Source of the DNA: Acholoe squamosa
Taxonomy: Eukaryota > Annelida > Polychaeta > Phyllodocida > Polynoidae
Direction: 5' to 3'
Length of the DNA: 64,000 nt
NCBI GenBank assembly: GCA_949317995.1
Contig: OX439049.1
Location: forward strand, 16,678,395 to 16,742,394
Part shown: positions 1 through 10,593 of the stretch, piece by piece
How the letters are laid out: every line of letters begins with the position of its first letter
Numbering within the stretch: position 1 is the stretch's first letter
Notes under the pieces: generated by a model
Told to the model about the DNA's origin: nothing
Seen by the model: only the letters and a program-made list of their open reading frames with translations
Databases searched by the model: none
Position numbers and translations under genes: made by a program

Positions 1-3000
1 GGGGAGGGGTGGGGCCTTAGGGCGGCATGATGGGCAGTCTTATGGCCCTTCGCCTGTTTTTCTCTGATCCTGGGATCAGAGGGAAAAGCTCGCTAGCTCT
101 GTTTGCTCAGGGCGGTGGCCGTTGATCGCGCTTGGATGCACACACGGTGTGTGGAGGCGTTTTATGGCCTCTAGGCACTTTGAAGCCAGTCCCCTTGGTT
201 GTAGGGTTGTATAGGGCTAGTCCCCATAGTCCCCCCGACCCCGGGGCCCGTCCCCTACCAGCCTAAGGCCATGTAGGTTCCATTGAGGCTTCCTGCAAGC
301 TTTGTGCCATGGAGGGGAAAGAAACCTAGCTCCTACCTCCATAGCGGTCGCTGTAAGAATGACAACCTGCAAGCGAGGTCCTGCTATATACCACAGCTAC
401 CCCTGGCTTAAATGCCACTCTGTGAAATGATAGAATAGTATAGCCTACAATATTAATGCCAAAGTACTTACATTTCAAGTTAAAGAAGGATAACACCCCT
501 CTCCAATGGGTACTTCGAAAAAACTTGCTAAACATTTCAGTGTGTGAGCCAAATGTATATTCATGTGTTCATCATAATGGAATGAGTAATGTTACATATA
601 TGTGTGTGCAAACGGGCATACTAAACAAACCTTGCGGAACCTTTTATTGGATTAGATAAATTTAAACCAACTGAGAAACCTCAGGTAGATCTCTAGTATT
701 CACGAAAAGGTTTTTTGAACGACAGCCAATTGGTTAATGGGTGTATAATTGTTTGAATACACTAAATCCTTTTGCAATTCAAGCACATTAAATCTTCGAA
801 AATAGCTTAGCATTTTTATGTCACTACATATATTAAGATCCACTGTGGTAGATTTTTACAAGTTGACCCATTTACTTGTTGAATATACACCTACTGATAT
901 CACAGAGACAATATATAGACCTAAATCAAGTCAAGCTTCATCGTCTTTATTATGGCTATCACTATGGATTCCGGAAGTAGAGTGAGATATTCCTATGGAC
1001 ACATGGCGTGCCTCTATCCATGGAAGAGGCAGGTTGCATGTTTTGGCTGAACAGACTTTGAGACTGAATAATTTAAACCCTCTGTGGTCTAGGGACTCCA
1101 TAGCCAGGAAGTCAGTGCAACTCTAAAGGGCGAAACTAATCAAATGAGTTACATTATACATGGGTTGCAGATGCACTGAGGAAGTATTTCCATTGAGGAA
1201 CTCTCACCTCTAAAGTGTATCTAAAGGTCGGTATAAACTTTTTCATGAACAAATTGGATATGTATGTATCGCACCGTCAGATTATCTCTATCCTGCACCA
1301 AATAAGTGTGGATTGTAAACATGGGAAAACACAATCACATTAGGTGTTTTATTTAGCTTCTTTCTTTCACTATAACTATATGCAATTCAGAAAACAAACC
1401 CCGAAATGAATTAATGATTTCAGCACATTTTCTTTTATTAATCAATAAAGTAGTTTATCTTATAGTAATTGCCGTTTATTAGATCCTATATGTACTCATT
1501 ATCTTTAACTTGTCACTTTCACCTTCATAAAATTATATTTGTGTGCAGCAGGGTTGTGATTTAGAGATGGTCAGCACACTACATAATAACAGGGGTTATG
1601 CAACAGGCTGCTGGGGGATGGTTATAACGGTGAATGCATCGGGCATTAGGGTTGGGGGAATCTTAACACTTTGAGGGGCACATAATGCCTGCATGTCCAA
1701 GCTCCATTGTCGCCATGATGCAACAATACCGTGCTGATGGCCAATTACTCTTGTTCATGGGTGCCAATGAAAGACTTAGGCTACATATGTAAGGATTGAA
1801 TAAACATTTTAAACTTCAACTCTCCAGATCTGCATTGATGCAACATGCTGTCCCCTCAAAACTGAGGGCGGGCTTCCCTAGCCCACTTAAAAGGGTCTAT
1901 ATCTCCTCTTTCCTATCCCCTCGGGATGTGTGTGGTGCACATATGCGCAGGCACTGACACATTCCCCTGTGAAATTGTGTAATGAAGTTCTTGCCATGAA
2001 TATGACCTTAGCTGTCGAAATGGCGTTAAACATCTATTACTCACTCACTCAAAACTGAGGGTATCATTTCTGTGGGGTCAGCATGAGTGCATGAATTAAG
2101 TACTGACAAAGTCCATGCACTTTTCAATGCTACAATCATGCATAATGGTGAACAGGTGGTTTCTACAAGGCCCTGTACAGATAGGTAAGCTCACACATGG
2201 AGTACGTAGGTATACAGCTGTGGAGTGTTTATAACTGGGTGTTATAGTCCTGCTCAGATATGGACAGGTTCTGGTAATTGGTCCGTGTTAGTGTATCGAT
2301 CTGTTCTACTCAATCAGCATCGATTACAACACCCATGGGGTATCATTAATAATTACTCACCACACTTAGCCATTTACAGGCTGCATGGTGCTCAAATGTA
2401 TCATGCTCATTATGTATGTACATTTGTATACAGTCTGTCTGTAGGAGTGCCCCAAGAGGGCTGACTTAGATACGATTAATCCAGGGACACTATCAAACAG
2501 TTGAAATGATGATCCATTGCAGTGTGAGTGAGCAGGATTCCCAACGCTACAGTGGTGCATCATAACGATATAGGGAAATAAACCTGGAGGCATTATGCAT
2601 CCTAAAAGGTGAACACTCCTGTAGTCGATAACTGGAGAACTAAAAAACTATATGCCTAACTTAAACTGGGTTATATTCTATTGCAAATTGGTTGCTCTCG
2701 ATCCAGCTTAGTTCCAACTTTTGTTTGAAATGAGAATTTTACAGCCTATCATTATTGAATTTGTGTGACTTAACTCGCATTGCTACATCATTAATTGTAG
2801 CATGTTTTGATTAAGATTGTTTAGCTGCAAAACTATTATAATAGTCTACGTTATTTTGACGACGATAGGGCCTATTATGGTTTCAAGGTTTGGGAACGTT
2901 TGTTATAAAACGTCAAATTGGCGTATATACAAGTATATGAAAAAGCACACATTAAAATACAAGCATTTGTCCATTTCTTAAAAGGAGACAGTTTTCACAA

Positions 3001-3712
3001 GGTTGAATATGTTGAATATACATAAAATTTGCATAATGGATATCTTGATATCAAATGCATAATGCCTCTCTTGATATTAAAATAGCGTTTAGCAAATCTG
3101 TTTTCCAAAGGAATAATATAGAACGTTTCAGGATAATCCAGTTATGTGCTGTTCACTGATTTCATTACACCAAAAGTTAATCTTGTGTCCATAGGCTAAG
3201 GTCACACTAGGACAGATTAAAAGCTACACCCACTGCCAGTGGATTAACAGGATAATCACCATCTAGCTTTCCAGATTATTGCATTAAAGGCGTCAACACC
3301 CGATAGTCTGTGCTTGCCTTGTTTTGTATACATGTAGCAAAGCCCACCTAGTAAACATATCTACAATATGATCAGATATGCTCCTAAAGTTAGAACTATG
3401 AATACCATACATATGAAACTGCTCAACTCATAACGATTAAACTATGAAATGGGTAACAGCTCTTTGGCTTTCTATTAAGAAGAAGTGAAAGAGGAGGATA
3501 TATTGATATATATTATTATCTTCTCAGATCCTAAGGTAGTTATCACTGACGTGTTTATACAGTATGCACTCTGGGATGTCTGTGTTGTCACTAATACTGA
3601 TAAAGGAGATTAAACCTTTGATGACAATGATACAATACCAGAGAAGTGCGGGTAAGCAGACTCCCCAGCACGTTGTTGGTTCATCATGATGCATTAATTA
3701 ATGCATTAGCAG
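1..3712. other. Gene-poor intergenic stretch
   Basis: I see no convincing coding exon. Open frames are short (under 80 codons), have no recognisable domain and are not bounded by good splice sites. The DNA is mostly AT-rich, with a GC-richer start (1-300). The only structured item is a repeat tail at about 1866-2052 that recurs at 29.8 kb and is listed separately. Confidence 0.5.
1866..2052 (+). repeat. Interspersed repeat copy 1 (SINE- or LINE-tail-like)
   Basis: This block is nearly identical to 29837-30022. It runs from a CCTAGCCCACTTAAAAGGG segment through a CTTAGCTGTCGAAATGGCG segment and ends in a TTACTCACTCACTC run. Two dispersed copies in the same orientation, each ending in a short simple repeat, are what retroposed SINEs or 5'-truncated LINE 3' ends look like. 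I see no A/B-box promoter that would settle SINE against LINE tail. Confidence 0.6.
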
Positions 3713-4301
3713 CACTTAAAGGGTTAACCAGTCAGTCGTCAGTCATGTAAGTAAACCTATTTCACTTAAAGGGTTAGCCAGTCAGTCGTCAGTCATGTAA
3801 GTAAACCTATTTCACTTAAAGGGTTAGCCAGTCATGTAAGTAAACCTATTTCACTTAAAGGGTTAGCCAGTCAGTCGCCAGTCATGTAAGTAAACCTATT
3901 TCACTTAAAGGGTTAGCCAGTCAGTCGCCAGTCATGTAAGTAAACCTATTTCACTTAAAGGGTTAGCCAGTCAGTCGTCAGTCATGTAAGTAAACCTATT
4001 TCACTTAAAGGGTTAACCAGTCAGTCGCCAGTCATGTAAGTAAACCTATTTCACTTAAAGGGTTAACCAGTCAGTCGCCAGTCATGTAAGTAAACCTATT
4101 TCAATTAAAGGGTTAACCAGTCAGTCGTCAGTCATGTAAGTAAACCTATTTCACTTAAAGGGTTAACCAGTCAGTTGTCAGTCATGTAAGTAAACCTATT
4201 TCACTTAAAGGGTTAACCAGTCAGTCATCAGTCATGTAAGTAAGCCTATTTCACTTAAAGGGTTAACCAGTCAGTCGTCAGTCATGTAAGTAAACCTATT
4301 T
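3713..4301 (+). repeat. 50-bp minisatellite, about 12 copies
   Basis: Tandem array with a 50-bp unit that begins CACTTAAAGGGTTARCCAG and ends GTAAGTAAACCTATTT. Most copies are 95 percent or more alike. One copy near 3815 lacks an internal 10-bp CAGTCGTCAG segment, itself a sub-repeat of the unit. Variants (TTAGCC against TTAACC, CGTCAG against CGCCAG) are grouped along the array, consistent with unequal exchange. There is no coding potential. Confidence 0.95.
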
Positions 4302-7300
4302 GAGTCAGGCTTGGCAGCTTTAGAGAATATGGTTTAGCTTAAATATGCCAATCTAGGCCTGCACTTCCTGTAGGTGTGGGATTCAGAGACTAATGTCCCC
4401 ATAGGGTGATATATTTTAGCTAAACCACACACGTTATCTTCTCGATAAAGCTAACTATCCTTACACAATTGGTTCACTTCAATGGCCCAAGTCTTCTAGA
4501 TGTTGGGTTATAATAAAGTGTGAGAATGATCAAGGATATTGAGAACACCTCTATGAACCCCATTGATGATCAATTACCTGCACGTACAAAGTATCATTCT
4601 ATAGTATACCAGGATACCACCTGCTGTAAATCAACGAAACCTCACTATCAGTAGGTGCATGGGTGTCCTATATTACACATCTACACATGCATTGGTTGGC
4701 ACACTGTACTTACTTTACACGAAATTCTATGTGGGAAAACCTCTTCCTTTTTTTTTGAAGGGGGGGGGGGTATTATTCTGTCTGTCTGTCTCTCTTTTTC
4801 TGTCTCTCCCTCTCTCAGTGGGATGGGGCTTATAATGTTGAGTCTTAATCACACAGGTAGTTCATAACAGGGGATATACCTTACAGAGCTGAGGACTGTA
4901 GAAATAGTTCCCTCTATAACCGTACACTACATAGCCATATACATTTATTGGCCTGTAATACTCCATTAATTTACTCAGAGCAGTAGTTTATACAAGTACT
5001 GAGTCATGTATGAATGAACCTGTGTGTATCATGTAAGCTGGTTGGGCCATTTAATCCTTTATTCCAAGCGCATGGGTGCCAAGTTTGGGAATGATTATTC
5101 TTGACAATAGCCCTAATAAACTGGGGTATACACCTTTTAGAGTGGGTCTGTAAATTAGATCACAACCATAGGTCATCTAGGCCTAAGGCGTTGTGAAATG
5201 TTCATAGTAGTTGATAAAATGGTTGCCCTTTAGGGGTTAAAATGACAAGAAGGCAATACATAAGAATATTACTAATCAAAAGAATGAGAAAAATGCAGGT
5301 GCCTTACATTCTCCTGATGCATAATCTCTTATGATTTTAGAACAATGTGATACCCAATTTAAAATGTTATCATTTCCTATAGGTCACTCCCTGACTTGGA
5401 TCATAAATCATAAAAAGAGTTCAGAGAAATCTTGGTGTGAGATATAACTAAATGGCATATAAGTATAAAGAGACACTATATAGTACATGTATATACGTAC
5501 CTAGTTATATTGTGTTATTCCTCCTCTTCCTCCAGGTGTTCTCCAAGGGTGGCCAGTCAGTATGTGCTGGTATGTCAGTACTCCGGGGGTCTACCCCCAA
5601 TGTTCACCTCCCCAGTAGACCAATGTGGTCACTCTGTGTGCTGCTCACTGAGACTGAGAGTGGTCAGTGTGTGCTGCCCATCTAGATGCACCTTCTCTCC
5701 ACTGTCCCTCTATCTGTGGCTATCTGATTTGGTGTCTATGTATCCCCTATACGTACAGGACAGAGTAGGGCTATGAATGTAGGCTATAGGAGGTCAGATC
5801 GTGTGTTACACTTCTTTGTCCAAGTGTGTCTAAGCCCCACAGACTGCTTAAGACAGCCGTGGAGTATGGAGCTAAGCCTCAGCTTTCACCCTGCACAGTG
5901 TAGTATTATGGTCCACCATACATACACATGGCGGGCTACCTGCTTACCCACTCCCACCACTGGTTGCTAAGGACGCCTGGGTGCGGAACATGAATATTCA
6001 TGAGGTATGGTCCTGGGTGGCACTGTATGGATTACTGAACGTGTGGGCTCAGCCACGAACCTCAGTACGCAATGTGTGAAGAGGGGGGTATATTTGTCAG
6101 GAGTAGGCGATTAGTAATTTATTTGAAATCACACTGCTGTGATCAAAACGCCGATCAGTTGAGCAGAAATGGAGTGATCATTATTTGAAGGCAGGGCGTT
6201 AGAGTTCAATTTGCATGGGGCATACAGATTTTATGCCCCCCCCCCATCTATCCTCTCCCAGATTAGAAATATGATATTTCATTGGCTATTAATTAATTCA
6301 AGTGTACAAGTTTCCCAACACTCTAACTCACCCCGAATTTCCCTTTAAATATATAGACAAAGGTGCACGAGAATTGGTCAGCACTGAGGGTTATCACACG
6401 AGGCGAAGCCGAGTGTGATAACCCTCAGTGCTGACCAATTCAAGTGCTCCTTTGTATTTATCTCAAGCTAATTTAGTCAGATATGTTCAAAATTCGATTT
6501 ATTTGGCATTAGAAATGATTTTATCATCAGTTATTTGACCGTTTTGGATGTTTTCCCAGGGAGTGTGATACGGGGAAGGGTTATCACACTGTGGGGTGTG
6601 ATACAGAGTTTCTTGGTTAAGCCTATGGGGCTTTCGTATTCAACTTGAGATAAACAGTAGTGCCTCTGACAACACAGCATTGGAATTTGAAAGCATAGCT
6701 ATGGTCGGGGCGCCCCTATCCTAGATCGATACCCAGAGAATATCTCTCAAACACTCGTATCTTTTATACATGACCGTAAATTGATTCTACCACCAGCTGA
6801 ATGGATTTGGTCTTTTAAATACATTATCTTATTTCGAAAATGCCTAGAGCATTTATGCATCAGCTCATGCATAGAAAAGATCCATATAAAAGCGGCATTA
6901 CCTATGCTCTAATTCATTTTATTGATTTTCTATAATGCGTCTTATACAATCTTTGGTTACTATGGTGAATGTGGAACTGTTAATCTGTTTGGTGTTGTAG
7001 AGACATAAACACGGTATAATATTACACTTGTGTACCACTTTGTACTTATTATGGAATATATACGTATTGACAGAATGAATTATACATGGGGGGGGGGGGC
7101 TTTAAGGTGGGGATAATCTGTTCTTAGCAGAGACCCGCTCCCTGCCCCCCCCCAAAAAAAAAGATCTTTTAGTGCAAACTTCATAGCTTATTTAAAAAAA
7201 ATTTACGACCCCCCTCACTCTTATAGTACGTGAAAAAAAAGAGATCTTATTGTTTATGGATGAATCCTAAGATTAACCCGGGTAGATGAATCTTTGAAAT

Positions 7301-8518
7301 ACTTTGAGAAAACTGTGGCGTATACACGTATGTCAAATAGATCTGCAGGCATCTGTAAGGTATTATGTGTGCCAAAGATGTAATAAAGATAATCAGAAAA
7401 TCAATATAAATCACTCGTAAATAATGTCAATAACACGCAAGGATTCAATAAAAACTCTTTATTTAATGTGGCAATTATGGTTAACAACACAGCCGAGTTG
7501 TTATCCCGTCATCAAACATTAACCATTGTTAATAAATCCAAACTCAAACCAATGGGCAAAAGTACACAGATTACCTGTGTTGTCATGGAAGTAAAATACG
7601 CACACAGAAAATGCGTAATAGTTCTGCATACAAATATATCTACATGATTCTGCAGGTTAATTTTAAAATATATTTGCTGTGCTAATTCATACCAGAACAT
7701 CTCAACATGTGAAAAATCTTGTATAACTTGATATAAATTCATCATTCCAAATCAGAATGATCCTGCGGGGTTCAGCTTTAACACGATTTATTACGACATA
7801 TATACTCCAACTCGACAGGCCCTTTGGAACTTGTAATTAATTTGCATTTGTAGTAAATGTAATGCATTAAATGTCCAACAAAAAAGCATGGATGTCAAAC
7901 GCTATTTCCGAATACATAATTTGTTCACAATTTGTACCAAATGGCAATACATCAACATTTCTTTTGGAATTCACTTTCTATATTTGATATAGAGACCATG
8001 AATTGAAACAGTATTCCTGAATTAATGGGGAAATGTAGCAGGGTCTTTCATAAAATGACTACACGACTCTGAATCTATTAACAATTGTTCTAAAAAGAAT
8101 AATCCATATCCTTCAATGTCACACAACGATCTTCCCTCACCAGACAATCTACGTAATTTTGGCTGAACAATTCACTGCAAGACTCAAAAAGAAAACTCCC
8201 GCGTATAAGCCACAGCTCAGATACAGAGCCGATGGAGGCCAAGATGGCCTACATCGGGAATTTAACCCAACAGTATCTAACCAGTGATTTTCAAGCTTCA
8301 GCTGAAGTTTATGACCTTCTCTTGAGGTCAGGGCGTGGCTTATATGCGGGTGTGGCTGATATGCGGAAGTTAACAGTATTTCTTTTCTGATACAATCTTA
8401 TCGGTACCGTAAATGTGGAATAACTCACGTCAATAATTCATCTTATTGCGAGCAAAGAGAATAGACCACGAATAAATTGAACATTATTAAGACCATTGCA
8501 TTTTTAATCCATCGGACA
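4302..8518. other. Intergenic stretch with one doubtful exon
   Basis: Nothing here is a confident gene. The best exon-like piece is about 5537-5685 (+): a CCTCCAG acceptor followed by an open frame of some 50 codons to a TAG, GC-richer than its surroundings. It has no domain and no partner exon, so I do not call it a gene. A large palindrome at 6350-6465 is listed separately. Homopolymer runs of C, G and A occur near 6235 and 7090-7230. Confidence 0.45.
6350..6465. repeat. Long near-perfect palindrome
   Basis: Arms 6371-6399 and 6413-6441 are perfectly complementary over 29 bp, with a 13-base spacer containing GGCGAAGCC, itself a small hairpin. Complementarity continues outward with few mismatches (ACAAAGGTGCAC on the left, GTGCTCCTTTGT on the right), giving a stem of about 50 bp. 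Related GGTTATCACAC words recur at 6578-6605. The structure fits a palindromic MITE or foldback element. No gene overlaps it. Confidence 0.85.
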
Positions 8519-9038
8519 TACCGTAAAGTCCCTCGTATAAGGCGCCCCCCTCATATAAGCCACACCCTGACTTTAGGAGAATGTTATAAGCTGCATCTGA
8601 GGCCTGAAATTTGGTGGTTTGGTACTGTTCCATATTAATAGATACCGTAATCTCCCGCGTATAAGGCGCGTCTTATACGCAAGGTTTTAGTACTTCCTGG
8701 ATCCACAAGGGGGACACCAAGAGCTTTCTTTTGATATGTTACACTCCCCTTAACTCAAAAAATGACAGAGGGGGTTTCAAGGGGGTGCGGGGGGCCCTAG
8801 CTACACATAGTTTTTTGAATTTTGAAAATCCATTCAGTAGAACCAAAGTTATGATTTTTTGATTTTTTTGACAATATTCTTCAACTCTAGGTGCGTCTTA
8901 TACGCGAGGTGCGCCTTATACGCGGGAGATTACGGTACCCTCATATAAGCCGTACCCAGACTTTGGGCTAATCCCATAAGCCTAATTTGGATTTGGATTC
9001 TGGCATAAGCCGTGGCTTATACGAGAGAATATACGGTA
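8519..9038. mobile_element. TA-flanked MITE (outer, host of a nested MITE)
   Basis: The ends are TA-CCGTAAAGTCCCTCGTATAA on the left and, as reverse complement, a related CCGTATATTCTCTCGTATAAG on the right, with TA at both outer borders. A second element of the same kind (8643-8937) lies inside it. Terminal inverted repeats beginning CCGTA next to TA suggest a mariner/Tc1-like non-autonomous element. There is no open reading frame. Confidence 0.65.
8643..8937. mobile_element. TA-flanked CCGTAATCTCCCGCG MITE, copy 1 (nested)
   Basis: Terminal inverted repeats read CCGTAATCTCCCGCGTATAA at both ends, near-perfect for over 20 bp, each flanked by TA. The inside carries GCGTCTTATACGC words that repeat the ends. 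A second copy of this family sits in an intron of the P450 gene at 54754-55048. The element is inserted into another MITE (8519-9038), so it is the younger of the two. Confidence 0.8.
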
Positions 9039-10593
9039 ATTTATTTTCTTGTGAACAAAGAGACTAGACCATGAATAAACTGAACAGAATTAGGAGAATT
9101 AATTTTTAATCTATCTGACATCTCTCAGGTTGTAATTCTACTGTAATTTGAATATGGCTCTGCCTCTTTATATACTCTTCCACTGTCATAGAAAGTGTCA
9201 ATGCGATACTGAAATATGCCGTTTCTGATAATTTCTTACATTAAAATATTGCCTACTCCTGAGTTTATAGAGATGTCACTACATTGTCCATAAATACTAA
9301 GCCATGAATGTAGATTTGGTCAATTTTCTGCTGGAAAGAAAGACAATTCATTGCATCAATTCCTGGAAGAAAAGCAAGAATAGGCCGCAAAGTCGTCCTT
9401 TTGCAATGCTAATGCCGAAAATATGGTGGTGTGCTATGCTTTGAATATGGTACCTTAAATATAGATTGTTTCCACGCCACGGCGTAGAATGAACGCGGCG
9501 GCAGAGCGCTCGAGCTGGGGGCTCCCCTCACATATCCCGTTAACATTTCGTCGCCATGCCGCTCTTCCTCCCCGGGGACTGATCGTTTCTCTGTACACTT
9601 GGCATATTGGAATTTTTCTCGCCATTGCTGGTGAAAATGCAGGTGTTGTAGGGGCGCCTATACTATCACTGTATGGAGTGGGACAGCTCAAACTACTTTT
9701 ACTAACCTCTTATTAACCCATTTCTGTGCTACACATGTACTCCTCTCTCCCTAGCTGTCCGCCATAATTCTACTGTCTGGCTTCCTGTTCACAGTGTCAA
9801 TCTCTAAAGCACAGACCTAGGGCTATGGGAGGTTGGTGCCAGCTTGCACCACCTCTCGTCATTTCTCATCTTGCACATGTTATAATGCGAGACTTCAAAG
9901 GGGCTGAATCTAAGCGTCTTATCAGCAACATAACTCGCCTTCTCATGTTTTCTCATATTAGGAATTATTATTTCAACAAAATAACACCCACAAAGTGTCT
10001 GCCAGAATCTTCCCCCCATATTCCACATAATAAAATTAAAGGAAGGCTTATAGTTTCAACAACAGCCAGATTACTTTTGTGTCTTCAAGTACCTCCCATT
10101 AGAGGTGTCATGGGCTTTTGGGCGATACTGGAAACGCGGCAGAGCCACGTTAAAAATGGACAGAACATTAAGCTTTCTTATAGTACAGGCCTGTCAGCAA
10201 TAGTAAATTGGCCGCTGTGCAAAAGCACCCACACTCAAAGCATAGAGCTCCCTGTCCAAATTTGAGGCTATTTTGCATGCAATTTTGTTATTATACTGGT
10301 TGACTTTTGCAACCTATTCCACCAAAGGCAGAAAAAAATATCATCTCTGAGATTTGCCATAACATTACGGTTAACCTATTATGAAAAAACTGAATAAAAG
10401 AACTGAAAAAACAACAAAAACTGCACATATTACTTTTCAAGTAACCATGTGGCAAAGGTGCAAGAGAAAAATAATGTCCCTAGAATGTATGTCGATTTTA
10501 GGGCTAAAGTTTGAACCCATGACAGCAGCAGTAGCGAATAGAGTGACTCAGACATGGCTGGAAAAGGAACAGGAGCCATCAAACCAGCACCAT
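9039..10593. other. 3' flank of the zinc-finger gene, no gene seen
   Basis: An open frame of 146 codons (9825-10265, +) and an overlapping pair at 9455-9716 have no domain and no good splice sites. I regard them as chance. The right part probably contains the 3' UTR of the minus-strand zinc-finger gene, but I did not find a clear AATAAA on the minus strand close to its stop. Confidence 0.4.

Noticed and set aside
3713-4301. CRISPR-like array
   Set aside because: Whole 50-bp units repeat with no unique spacers, and the genome is eukaryotic.
9825-10265. 146-codon open frame on plus
   Set aside because: No domain, no suitable splice sites, ordinary AT-rich composition; probably 3' flank of the zinc-finger gene.
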